A DNA stretch of 64,000 nt from Lysobacterales bacterium (GTDB lineage Bacteria > Pseudomonadota > Gammaproteobacteria > Xanthomonadales > UBA2363): the NCBI GenBank assembly GCA_019634735.1, contig JAHCAT010000014.1, positions 1 to 64,000 on the forward strand, given 5' to 3'. The notes under the pieces were generated by a model. That model saw only the letters and a list, made by a program, of their open reading frames with translations, was not told the DNA's origin and ran no database searches. The first letter of the stretch is position 1. Every line of letters starts with the position of its first letter. Below, one piece after another: positions 1-8,699 of the stretch. Both the position numbers and the translations under genes were made by a program.

Positions 1-1823
1 CGGGCGCCACGCCCGGCGGTGCCTTCGAGCCGCTCCAGGAGCCGCTGCCCGGCGGCCGCGAACCGCCGCTGCCGCAGGACCAGGCCTTCGTGGTCGAGGC
101 GATCGCCCTCGATGCGACCCGACTGCTGGCCCGCTTCACCATGCCGGCCGGCTACTACCTGTACCGCGACGCCACGCGGCTGCGCGTCGACGCCGGCGAC
201 GCGCTGCTCGGGCAGCCGCAGTGGCCGGCCGCGACCGCCCACGAGGACGAGCACTTCGGGCAGGTCCAGGTGTTCTTCGGCCAGGTCGAGGTGCCGCTGG
301 CGATCGCCCCGGAACGCGCCGGCACGGCCACCACGGTGACCCTCGCGGTGGACCTGCAGGGCTGCCAGCTCGACGGCATCTGCTATCCGCCCATGCAGCG
401 CGGCCTGGTGGTCGACCTGCCGCCGGCATCGCCCGAGGCGATCGCCGCGGCGCGCACGGCGATCGCCGCCGAACCGCCGTCGCCCCCGGCCCTGGGCGAA
501 CCGGCCACGACCGTCGGCAACGCCATGCCCGCCACCGCCGACGACGGCAGCCTGCTGACCCGCGGCGGCTGGCTGACCCTGGCCGGCTTCCTGCTGGCCG
601 GCCTGCTGCTGGCGTTCACGCCCTGCGTGCTGCCGATGGTGCCGATCCTGTCCGGCCTGATCGCCGGCGCCGGCACGGTGACCACGCGGCGCGCGTTCAC
701 GCTGTCGCTGGTCTACGTGCTGGCCAACGCGGTGGTGTTCACGATCGCCGGCGTGATCGCCGGCCTGGCCGGCCAGAACCTGCAGGCGCTGTTCCAGAAG
801 CCATGGATCCTGATCTCGTTCGCGGCGCTGTTCGTGGCGCTGGCGTTCTCGATGTTCGGCTACTACGAGCTGCAGCTGCCGGCGCGCTGGCAGAACCGCC
901 TGGCCAGCGCCAGCAACCGCGGCGCCGGGGGCTCGCTGGCCGGCGTCGCGCTGATGGGCATGCTCTCGGCGCTGATCGTCGGCCCCTGCGTGGCGCCGCC
1001 GCTGGCGGCGGCGGTGGCCTACATCGGCCAGACCGGCGACCCGGTGCTGGGCGGCGCGGCGCTGTTCGCCCTGGCCATGGGCATGGGCCTGCCGCTGCTG
1101 GTGGTCGGCACCGGTGCCGGGCGCTGGCTGCCGCGCGCCGGCGCCTGGATGGACACGGTCAAGGCGCTGTTCGGCGTCGCCTTCCTGTTCCTGGCCTGGT
1201 GGATGCTCGAGCGCATCCTGCCGCCGGCCTGGACCCTGGCCCTGCTCGGCGCCCTGCTGGTCGGCTGCGGCGTGTTCGGCGGCGCGCTCACCCTGCTGCC
1301 CGCCGATGCCGGCCGCGCCCGGCGCCTGGGGCAGGCGCTCGGCGTGATCGCCCTGGTGCTGGGTGCCGCACAACTGGTCGGCGCCATGGCCGGCGGCAAC
1401 GACTGGCTGCGGCCGCTGGCCGGCCTGCGCGGCGGCGCGGCGCAGGTGGCGCCGGTGCAGTTCGAGAAGGTGGTCGGCGAGGCAGGGCTGGACGCGGCCC
1501 TGGCCCGCGCCGCCGCGGACGACCGCCTGGTGCTGTTCGATTTCTATGCCGACTGGTGCGTGGAGTGCAAGCGCATGGAGCGCTACACCTTCACCGACGA
1601 GGCGGTGCGCGCGGCGCTCGGCGACGTGGTCCTGCTCAAGGTCGACGTCACCGACCAGACCGCCGACGACGTCGCCCTGCAGCGCCGCTTCGGCATCATC
1701 GGGCCGCCGGCGACGCTGTTCTTCCGCGACGCCGCCGAGCTGCGCCCGTTCCGGCTGGTCGGCTTCGAGGCGGCGCCGGCGTTCGCGCGGCGCATCGGGC
1801 AGGCCGGCCAGGCGCGGCCATGA
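1..1823 (+). CDS. dsbD: Thiol:disulfide interchange protein DsbD, 5' end cut by window
   Basis: DsbD carries electrons from cytoplasmic thioredoxin across the inner membrane to periplasmic thiol proteins. The frame is already open at base 3, so the start lies upstream; the GTG at 90 is internal. All three DsbD parts are visible. A periplasmic N-terminal domain carries the cysteine pair of the GCQLDGICYPP segment (about 360-395). A membrane domain of several hydrophobic helices (about 565-1400) contains FTPCVLPMVP. A C-terminal thioredoxin domain has the active site DWCVECK (Cys codons at 1557 and 1566). The stop overlaps the start of the next gene (ATGA), so the two thiol-redox proteins are translationally coupled. 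Identification is secure; only the first residues and signal peptide are missing. Confidence 0.95.
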   Translation, partial: GATPGGAFEPLQEPLPGGREPPLPQDQAFVVEAIALDATRLLARFTMPAGYYLYRDATRLRVDAGDALLGQPQWPAATAHEDEHFGQVQVFFGQVEVPLAIAPERAGTATTVTLAVDLQGCQLDGICYPPMQRGLVVDLPPASPEAIAAARTAIAAEPPSPPALGEPATTVGNAMPATADDGSLLTRGGWLTLAGFLLAGLLLAFTPCVLPMVPILSGLIAGAGTVTTRRAFTLSLVYVLANAVVFTIAGVIAGLAGQNLQALFQKPWILISFAALFVALAFSMFGYYELQLPARWQNRLASASNRGAGGSLAGVALMGMLSALIVGPCVAPPLAAAVAYIGQTGDPVLGGAALFALAMGMGLPLLVVGTGAGRWLPRAGAWMDTVKALFGVAFLFLAWWMLERILPPAWTLALLGALLVGCGVFGGALTLLPADAGRARRLGQALGVIALVLGAAQLVGAMAGGNDWLRPLAGLRGGAAQVAPVQFEKVVGEAGLDAALARAAADDRLVLFDFYADWCVECKRMERYTFTDEAVRAALGDVVLLKVDVTDQTADDVALQRRFGIIGPPATLFFRDAAELRPFRLVGFEAAPAFARRIGQAGQARP

Positions 1824-2377
1824 ACCGTCGCCTGCTGCTGCCCGTGCTGCTGGTGGCGTTCGCCGTGGTCGGCGGCAGCGCCGGCTTCCTGCTCGGCGGC
1901 TGGCTCTACGACAACCCGCCGGCCCCGGCCGGCGTCGACCAGGTGGCGGTCGGCCAGCCGGTCCCGGACTGGTCGCTGGACGACGTCGACGGCCGCCCGG
2001 TGCGCCTGTCCGACAGCGCCGGCCGCCTGCGCATCGTCAACTACTGGGCGAGCTGGTGCCCGCCCTGCGTCGAGGAGATGCCGATGCTGGACGCCTGGGC
2101 GGCCCGCCACGGCGACGCCGTCGCCGTGCTGGGCATCGCCGAGGACGACGAGGACGCGGTGCGCGGTTTCCTGGCCGACCACCCGGTCGCCTACCCGATC
2201 CTGCTCGCCCGCCGCGAGCTGGCCGGCTCGTCCCTGCAGGTCGGCAACAGCCGCGGCGTGCTGCCCTACACGGTGGTGATCGGTGCCGACGGCCGGCTGC
2301 TGGAACGGCGCGCCGGACTGCTCGACGAGGCGCGCCTGGACGACTGGCTGGCACGCTTCGGCGCCGGCCGGCGCTGA
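1820..2377 (+). CDS. TlpA/ResA-like membrane-anchored thioredoxin
   Basis: A 185-residue thiol-disulfide oxidoreductase. Residues about 5-28 form a hydrophobic N-terminal helix that should anchor or export the protein. The rest is a TlpA/AhpC-TSA type thioredoxin fold with active site WASWCPPC (Cys80, Cys83) and the cis-proline region GVLPYTVV. The ATG at 1820 overlaps the dsbD stop by four bases, so it is probably fed electrons by DsbD in the periplasm. Proteins of this type reduce apocytochrome c or copper-site thiols; which substrate this one serves cannot be told from sequence. No gene symbol is given because the TlpA, ResA and DsbE families intergrade. Confidence 0.88.
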   Translation: MNRRLLLPVLLVAFAVVGGSAGFLLGGWLYDNPPAPAGVDQVAVGQPVPDWSLDDVDGRPVRLSDSAGRLRIVNYWASWCPPCVEEMPMLDAWAARHGDAVAVLGIAEDDEDAVRGFLADHPVAYPILLARRELAGSSLQVGNSRGVLPYTVVIGADGRLLERRAGLLDEARLDDWLARFGAGRR

Positions 2378-2482
2378 CCGACCGGCGCCCGACGTGGAAC
2401 AATCGGGGCAGCCTGCAGCGCCGCACCGCCCCGCGACCGCCGCAACCACCCGCCTTACGAATCCGCTCACGAGGAACCCGCC

Positions 2483-3010
2483 ATGGTCCGTCGCCTCACC
2501 CTGATCGCCCTCGCCGCCGCCCTCGCCGCCTGCGGCCGCGAACCCGCGCCCGCCGCGCCCGAATCGGGCCCCGCGCTGTCGGCGTCGGCGCGCGCCACGC
2601 TCGACCGCTACCAGGACCAGGCCCGCGACTTCGCGGCCGCCATCGTCGAGAACGCCGGCGCCGCCGACGAGCTGGCCGCGCACGCCGACGAGCTGCTGGC
2701 CAGCGCCGAGGCGGTGCTGCCCGAGTTCGTCGCCGCCCGTCCGCACTGCGAGCCCTACCTGTCCGAGGCGCTGCGCCTGCGCAAGCTGTGGACGGCGATG
2801 ACGCCTGAGCAGATCGAGGCCGGCTACCACAAGGACGGCGCCCTGCCGGCGGTCGAGGACGCCGTCTCCTGCTACCACATGAAGGACCTGGTGGTGCATC
2901 CGCTCACCGCCCTGGCCTTCCTGGCCCAGGACCCGCCGGACGCGGCCGCCGCGCGCCGCGAGATCGACGAGGTGATCGCCCACGTCACCGTGGTCCGCGA
3001 CATGCGCTGA
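2483..3010 (+). CDS. Predicted lipoprotein, function unknown
   Basis: A 175-residue protein with a lipoprotein signal ending in LAAC (Cys17), followed by a proline/alanine-rich linker and a mostly helical, acidic domain. It contains two further cysteines, in the segments around PHCEPYL and VSCYHMKD. GAGGAA lies about 8 bases before the ATG, which supports the start. It follows tlpA after 105 bases on the same strand and converges on the large cytochrome gene. I do not recognise the family. The cysteines and the neighbouring dsbD/tlpA make an oxidising-compartment role possible, but that is only context. Confidence 0.7.
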   Translation: MVRRLTLIALAAALAACGREPAPAAPESGPALSASARATLDRYQDQARDFAAAIVENAGAADELAAHADELLASAEAVLPEFVAARPHCEPYLSEALRLRKLWTAMTPEQIEAGYHKDGALPAVEDAVSCYHMKDLVVHPLTALAFLAQDPPDAAAARREIDEVIAHVTVVRDMR

Positions 3011-3018
3011 GCGCGCTC

Positions 3019-3040
3019 CGGACGGCCGCGGCGCCGTCCG
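3019..3040. terminator. Hairpin between convergent genes
   Basis: Inverted repeat CGGACGGC (3019-3026) and GCCGTCCG (3033-3040) with a six-base loop, in the 66-base gap between two converging genes. There is no T-run, so it is only a candidate bidirectional terminator. Confidence 0.4.
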
Positions 3041-3076
3041 CGATCGCGCGGCGTTGTCGCGGCAACGCCCGCCGCC

Positions 3077-6000
3077 TCAGGGCTCGAAGCCGTCGCCGAA
3101 GATGAGGTCGGTGCCGGGCAGCTGGCCGCTGGCATCGCGGCCGTCCAGCTCGCGCAGCCAGGCGATCAGGTCGGCACGGTCGCCGACGGACAGCGCACGG
3201 ACCCGGCGGTGCGGCTGGGCGCGGGCCAGGTCGCCGGGGCCGGACACCACGATCTGGTCCAGGGCCAGGGGCGGCCAGCCGCCGGACTGCGCAGTGACCA
3301 CCACGGTGTTGCCGGTGCCGGGCGCCAGGGCGACGTCGTCGATGGCCAGGGTGCGCCAGTCGATGCCATTGCCGGTCGCCGGCATCTGCAGGTTGCGGAC
3401 GCTGCCGTTGACGCTGACGGTGAAGTTGAACTGACCCGCGCCGGCCGGCCAGGCCAGGCGCAGCTCGATGCGTCCGTTGCCGCCGGGGCCACCGGCGACG
3501 CCTGCCAGGGTGACGCTCGCGCCGGCGCTGCCCAGCTGCACGAAGCCGCCATGGCTGGCGTTGCCCTCGTTGAGGTCGATGAAGTTGGTGACCGCGCTGG
3601 CGCCACCGGCCAGCGCACCGGCCTCGGCCTGGTAATCGGGTCCGCCGGCCACGGCGAACACGTCATCGAGTGTGTCGGCCGAGCCGTCGTGGAAGTACGG
3701 CGGGTTGTCCCAGACGCCCAGCAGGGTCGGCGTGTCGATGCCGTCCAGCGGGGCGCCCAGGCGCTGCCCGGAAGTGGTGCGCAGCGTGCCGACGTCGTGG
3801 CGCTGGCCGTCGCGGAAGCCGCTGGCCGGCGCATGGCAGGTGGCGCAGCCTTCGGCGGCGAACACCGCCTGGCCACGCACCGCCGCCGCCGTCAGCTGGC
3901 CGCTGGCCTGGCGGTGCGGGCTGCGCGGCAGGCTGGCCAGGCCCAGCGAACCGACATAGGCGGCCAGGTCGTCCAGCTCGGCGCTGAGACCGGTCTTGGC
4001 CGGCCCCAGCGGGTGCTGGGTGGCGGCGAAGTCGGCATCGCTCATGAAGCCGGTGCCGCCGAAGAACAGGCGGATGTCGTTCTCGAAGTCCTGGATCTCG
4101 TCGAAGTTGCCGGTCCAGTGCACCAGGCCGTGCGCCAGGCCGGCGCGGCCGCGCAGCTCGATGTTGTTGCGCAGGCCCTCGCCGCGGCCGGTGAAGTCCC
4201 AGACCCGGCCGTCGCTGCCGCCGTCGAGATGGCAGGTCGCGCAACTGATGTAGCCCTCCGGGCTCATGCGCGGGTCGGATGCGCGGTAGAACAGCCGCTT
4301 GCCGCGCGCCACCGCCGGGGCCAGCGCTTCGCCGGCCGTGAGTGCCACGTGGCTGGCGGTGCCGGACTGGCCGCCGCTGGCCAGGAAGTCGTCGACCGAT
4401 CGCAGCGAGGCGCTGCGCGACATGAAGTTCTGCACCACCAGGTCGCCGCCGGCGAGCAGCACGCCCTGCGGCGCGCCCTGCACCGGCCAGCGCCCGGCCA
4501 CGCCCTGCAGACCCGGCGTGGTGTCCAGCGCCAGGGCATCCAGGACCAGCACCTCGTCGTTGCCCTGCAGGCCGACGAAGGCGTAGTCGCCGAGCGGCGA
4601 GAAGGCGACCGAGGCGGGCGAGTCGGCGTTGTCCAGGTCGCGGCCTCGGCTGTCGTCGACGCTGTTGCCTGCCAGGTTCAGCACGATCACCTGGGCGCGC
4701 ACGGTGTTGTCCGGATCGAGCTCGTGGCGGCCGTCGAAGAACTGCAGGCCGCGCGTGGTGTTGTCCTTCTTGGCGGTGATCCAGGCGCGGTTGGCGCGCG
4801 GCGAGATCGCGATGGCGGTCAGGTAGTTCGGCACGCCGCGGCCGTCGGCCGAGGAATCGGTCGGGATCGCCCGCATCGGCAGCCGGATGCGCCGGGTCAG
4901 GGTGAAGGGACCTGCGGCGATGTCGTAGACCTCGCCATGGTTGCGCGCCGAGACGAAGCGGGTGACCAGCACCCGGGCGCCGTCGCCGCTGACCGCGATC
5001 GCCCGCGGCGTCGGCCCGACCGCCAGGCTGTGCACGTCGAGGGTGCCGGTATCGATCTTCAGCACCCGGCCGGCGCCCTGCAGGGCGACATAGGCGGTGG
5101 CGCCGCCCGGCGCCATGGCCACCGCCACCGGTGCCGAGCCGTAGCCGGTGGCGATCGACTGCACGACCGCCCCGCTGCCGGCGTCGAGCAGGTCGATGCG
5201 GTCGGCATCGAAGCCGGCGACCCAGATCCGGCCGGCGCCATCGACCGCCACCGAGCGCGGGTCGGCGCCGACCGCGAACTCGCCGGTGCGCGTGCGCGTC
5301 GGCCGGTGCACGCGGCTGACCGTGTCGTGGTCGGGATTGACGATCCACAGCGTGTCGCTGGCGGCGTGCCAGGCGATCGCGCCGCTGGCGGTGGGCGCCG
5401 GCCCTGCCGGCACCGCCTGCACGGTGACCCGGGTCGCCCGCGTGCTGATCGCGCCGTGCGGGTCGCGCGCCTGCACCTGCAGGGTGTAGCGGCCGGCCGC
5501 CGCATAGCTGTGGCTGGCATCGCCGCTGGCGGTCCAGGCGGTGCTGGTGCCGTCGCCGAACACGAACCGGTACTGCACGGTGTCGCCCGGATCGGGATCG
5601 ACGGCGGTCGCGCTGGCCGACACCGGGGCGCCGGGCGCGGCCGGGTAGGGACCGGCACCCAGCGCGGTGATCTGCGGCGGCTGGTTGCCCGAGGCGCTGC
5701 CGCCGGTGGAGAACCGGAAGCCGTAGCCCTCGATGCCGTTGCCGGCGACGTCCTGGATGCCGCCGGCCGGAAACACCACCTCGTACTCGGTATCGGCCGC
5801 CAGGTCGTCCACCGGGACGACGTTGAGCTGGCCGCCGGAGGTGAAGTTGACCAGGGCCTCGATCGGCGCGCCGCCGACCGGCCGGACGATCACGGTGCTG
5901 CCGTTGACGATGGTCTCGGCGCGCAGGGTCTCGTGGATCAGGAAGGCCAGCGGCGCGGTGCGCGGCCAGCTGGTCTGGTTGGGCCGAGGACGGTGGTAGC

Positions 6001-7237
6001 CGACGGTCGGCCCGCGGGTGTCCGGCTCGGCCTGGTGTGCCCAGATCCGCCAGGCCTGCTCGGTCATGCTGCCGACGCCGCCGGTGACCAGCAGGTTGCC
6101 CAGCGGCAGGGCGAACTGGCTGGTGTCGCGCCAGGCGCCGCCCGACTCCGAGGGCAGCGCCAGCACCGGCTGCTGCGGGTTGCGCATGTCGATCTTGAAG
6201 CGGCCGGTGAACGCGAAGTTGTCCTGGAACTGGGCGTACATCGGGCCGTCGCGCCAGTTCGTGCTGGCCACCACGTCGGCGACCAGGGCAGGCGCGGCCG
6301 GGTCGCTGAGGTCGACCACCTGCCAGCCGCGCAGGCCGTCGTTGCGGCGCGGGAACAGCAGGTACAGGGTGTCGCCCTCGCCCCACAGCTCCGGCCAGTA
6401 GCCGCCGGTTCCGCCCTGCTTGAAGACGCTGAGCAGGGTCGGCGGCGTGCCCTGGTTGCGGAAGGTCGGCTTCATGTCGTACACGGCGACGCCGGACAGG
6501 GTCTGTTCCTCGCTGGCGACGATCAGCAGGTCGCCGAACAGCAGCGGCATGCCCATCACCCCGCCGCTGACGGACAGGTGGTCCCAGTCCGCCCACAGCG
6601 TGGTGGCGACCTGGTTGGACGGGCTGCTGCGCCGGCCGATCGCGAAACGGCGCTGGTCGAGGTTGTAGAACCAGTTGCCGCCGATGTTGCCGTTGCCCGG
6701 GTCGCGGAAGCCGACCACCCAGCGCGGCACCGCGCGGCCGCGCTCCCAGGCCATGTTGTGGAAGCCCTGCGGCGCGCCGGTCGGGAAGTTCACTCTCTGG
6801 TACTGCTGGTAGCCGGTGCGCCGGAACAGCCAGTTGTCGCCGCCCAGCTGCAGGTCGGCGTTCTGGAACACGTAGCCGTGCGCCTGCATGTTCATCGGCC
6901 CGATGCCGAAGTTGGCGACCATCTGCGGCGTCGCCAGCAGGGCCTCGCTGGAGATGTCCCAGGCCTTGATGTGCAGGCTGCTGCCGGCGGCGCTGGAGGG
7001 GTGCTCGGGGATGGTGTAGAGCAGGCCGCCATGGAAGGCGATCAGGGCGCCGCGGCCGTCCGAGGCGAAGCCCTGCGGGCCGGTGGTGATCAGGGTGCCG
7101 GGGGTGCGCGGCGCGTTCGGGAAGCCGGCCTGGGACCAGGCCGTGCCGGCGCCGGCGAGCAGGGCGGCGAGGCCCAGCAGGGCGCCACGGGCCAGGCGGG
7201 CTGGCCGCGGCAACGGACGTGCGGATGCGTTCGACAT
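3077..7237 (-). CDS. Giant exported multidomain di-heme cytochrome c peroxidase-like protein
   Basis: A 1386-residue exported protein. In order: signal peptide (1-36); an LVIVD-like repeat region (about 45-410, including VDLSDPAAPALV); a Big_5/SbsA-type Ig domain (about 415-520); a PKD domain (about 525-615); a YVTN-type beta-propeller (about 620-960); and a MauG/cytochrome c peroxidase-like module with two heme motifs, CATCH at 999-1003 and 1131-1135. Inside that module, after YFHDGSADTLDDVF, a carbohydrate-binding-like beta domain (about 1195-1332) interrupts the fold. The cytochrome then resumes with DRADLIAWLRELDG. The chain ends in LIFGDGFEP, a tail shared with two other proteins here. 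A GGGGG ribosome site precedes the ATG. Substrate unknown; surface location is likely. It follows pgk on the same strand after a 104-base gap. Confidence 0.85.
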   Translation of the reverse strand: MSNASARPLPRPARLARGALLGLAALLAGAGTAWSQAGFPNAPRTPGTLITTGPQGFASDGRGALIAFHGGLLYTIPEHPSSAAGSSLHIKAWDISSEALLATPQMVANFGIGPMNMQAHGYVFQNADLQLGGDNWLFRRTGYQQYQRVNFPTGAPQGFHNMAWERGRAVPRWVVGFRDPGNGNIGGNWFYNLDQRRFAIGRRSSPSNQVATTLWADWDHLSVSGGVMGMPLLFGDLLIVASEEQTLSGVAVYDMKPTFRNQGTPPTLLSVFKQGGTGGYWPELWGEGDTLYLLFPRRNDGLRGWQVVDLSDPAAPALVADVVASTNWRDGPMYAQFQDNFAFTGRFKIDMRNPQQPVLALPSESGGAWRDTSQFALPLGNLLVTGGVGSMTEQAWRIWAHQAEPDTRGPTVGYHRPRPNQTSWPRTAPLAFLIHETLRAETIVNGSTVIVRPVGGAPIEALVNFTSGGQLNVVPVDDLAADTEYEVVFPAGGIQDVAGNGIEGYGFRFSTGGSASGNQPPQITALGAGPYPAAPGAPVSASATAVDPDPGDTVQYRFVFGDGTSTAWTASGDASHSYAAAGRYTLQVQARDPHGAISTRATRVTVQAVPAGPAPTASGAIAWHAASDTLWIVNPDHDTVSRVHRPTRTRTGEFAVGADPRSVAVDGAGRIWVAGFDADRIDLLDAGSGAVVQSIATGYGSAPVAVAMAPGGATAYVALQGAGRVLKIDTGTLDVHSLAVGPTPRAIAVSGDGARVLVTRFVSARNHGEVYDIAAGPFTLTRRIRLPMRAIPTDSSADGRGVPNYLTAIAISPRANRAWITAKKDNTTRGLQFFDGRHELDPDNTVRAQVIVLNLAGNSVDDSRGRDLDNADSPASVAFSPLGDYAFVGLQGNDEVLVLDALALDTTPGLQGVAGRWPVQGAPQGVLLAGGDLVVQNFMSRSASLRSVDDFLASGGQSGTASHVALTAGEALAPAVARGKRLFYRASDPRMSPEGYISCATCHLDGGSDGRVWDFTGRGEGLRNNIELRGRAGLAHGLVHWTGNFDEIQDFENDIRLFFGGTGFMSDADFAATQHPLGPAKTGLSAELDDLAAYVGSLGLASLPRSPHRQASGQLTAAAVRGQAVFAAEGCATCHAPASGFRDGQRHDVGTLRTTSGQRLGAPLDGIDTPTLLGVWDNPPYFHDGSADTLDDVFAVAGGPDYQAEAGALAGGASAVTNFIDLNEGNASHGGFVQLGSAGASVTLAGVAGGPGGNGRIELRLAWPAGAGQFNFTVSVNGSVRNLQMPATGNGIDWRTLAIDDVALAPGTGNTVVVTAQSGGWPPLALDQIVVSGPGDLARAQPHRRVRALSVGDRADLIAWLRELDGRDASGQLPGTDLIFGDGFEP

Positions 7238-7341
7238 GGAATCCCCCCGGTTCCAGTGGTCAGCGGAAGACCGGATGCTGGCCGCTGCGGCGCCGGCGAA
7301 CCGTGATGGACCTCACATTCGCCCGGGCCGGGGCGCCACGC

Positions 7342-8523
7342 TCAGGCGGCCGCGCGCGCCTCCAGCGCCGCTACCGCCGGCAGGGTCTTGCCTTCCAGGA
7401 ACTCCAGGAAGGCGCCGCCGCCGGTGGAGATGTAGGACAGCTTCGCGCCGATCCCGTACTTCTCCACCGCCGCGATGGTGTCGCCGCCGCCGGCGATGGA
7501 GAACGCGCTGCTCGCCGCGATCGCCCGCGCCAGGGCCTCGGTGCCCTTGCCGAAGGCATCGAACTCGAAGACCCCGACCGGGCCGTTCCAGACCACCGTG
7601 CCGGCGCGCTTGACCAGCTCGCCGTAGCGCAGCGCGGTCTCCGGCCCGATGTCCAGGACCATCTCCTCCGAGCCCACCGACTTCGCCGACTTCACGGTGG
7701 CGCGGGCCTCGGCCTTGAACTCGCTGGCGACGGCGACGTCGCTGGGCAGCGGGATCTCGGTGCCGCGCTCCTTGGCCAGCGCCAGGATCCGCTTCGCAGC
7801 CGGCAGCAGGTCGGGCTCGTAAAGGGACTTGCCGACCAGGTGGCCGGTCGCGGCCAGGAAGGTGTTGGCGATGCCGCCGCCGACGATCAGCATGTCGACC
7901 TTCTCGACCAGGGTCTCCAGCAGTTCCAGCTTGGTCGACACCTTGGCGCCGCCGACGATCGCCAGCAGCGGCCGCTTCGGCTCGCGCATGGCCCGGCCCA
8001 GGGCGTCCAGTTCGGCGGCCAGCAGGGGTCCGGCCACGGCCACCGGCGCGAACCGCGCGACGCCATGGGTCGAGGCCTGGGCGCGGTGGGCGGTGCCGAA
8101 GGCATCCATGACATAGACGTCGCACAGGGCGGCCATCTTGCGGGCCAGCGCCTCGTCGTCGGCGCCTTCGCCGGCCAGGAAGCGGACGTTCTCCAGCAGC
8201 ACCACCTGGCCGGGCTCGGCCTCGACACCGTCGATCCAGTCCCGCACCAGGGGCACCGGCGCCTCCAGCTTTTCCGAGAGCCAGGCGGCGACCGGCGCCA
8301 GGCTGGCGGACTGGTCGACGACGCCCTCCTTCGGCCGGCCCAGGTGCGACATCACCAGGACCCGCGCGCCGGCATCGCAGGCGGCGCGCAGCGTCGGCAG
8401 GGCCGCCTCCAGGCGCTGGCTGGCGGTGATGGTGCCGGCCTCGTCCATGGGCACGTTCAGGTCCTCGCGGATCAGCACGCGCTTGCCGGCCAGGTCGATG
8501 TCGCTCATGCGGAGAAAGGTCAT
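7342..8523 (-). CDS. pgk: Phosphoglycerate kinase
   Basis: Cytoplasmic glycolytic enzyme converting 1,3-bisphosphoglycerate and ADP to 3-phosphoglycerate and ATP. At 393 residues it has the normal bacterial length. Family signatures are visible: the N-terminal substrate-binding stretch [14 protein letters not shown], the SHLGRPK segment, [15 protein letters not shown], and the C-terminal [13 protein letters not shown] nucleotide site. The frame is open to 8598, but homologous N-termini match [16 protein letters not shown], so I place the start at 8523; the ATG at 8508 is the alternative. It reads towards the giant cytochrome gene. gap and tkt lie on the same strand 11 and 24 kb away. Confidence 0.97.
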   Translation of the reverse strand: MTFLRMSDIDLAGKRVLIREDLNVPMDEAGTITASQRLEAALPTLRAACDAGARVLVMSHLGRPKEGVVDQSASLAPVAAWLSEKLEAPVPLVRDWIDGVEAEPGQVVLLENVRFLAGEGADDEALARKMAALCDVYVMDAFGTAHRAQASTHGVARFAPVAVAGPLLAAELDALGRAMREPKRPLLAIVGGAKVSTKLELLETLVEKVDMLIVGGGIANTFLAATGHLVGKSLYEPDLLPAAKRILALAKERGTEIPLPSDVAVASEFKAEARATVKSAKSVGSEEMVLDIGPETALRYGELVKRAGTVVWNGPVGVFEFDAFGKGTEALARAIAASSAFSIAGGGDTIAAVEKYGIGAKLSYISTGGGAFLEFLEGKTLPAVAALEARAAA

Positions 8524-8699
8524 GGGCTGCGGCTTCCGTGTCTTGGCAGTGGGGCCGCGCGCTGCGCCGGCGGGCCCGGGCCGGCCATGGTAATGCACCG
8601 GCCGGCGGGTCCGGCCGGGCTGGCCGGGGACGCGGAGCGTGACCGCTTCGTTAGCGCGTCTTAACCCGCGCCCTGCACCCGGCTGCTAGTTTCACTTTT

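Noticed and set aside
3209..7306. Open frame of 1365 codons on the plus strand opposite the giant cytochrome gene
   Set aside because: It mirrors a real gene in very G+C-rich DNA. Its translation is low complexity (Arg, Gly, Ala, Asp, Val, Gln) with no domains, while the minus strand carries recognisable motifs.
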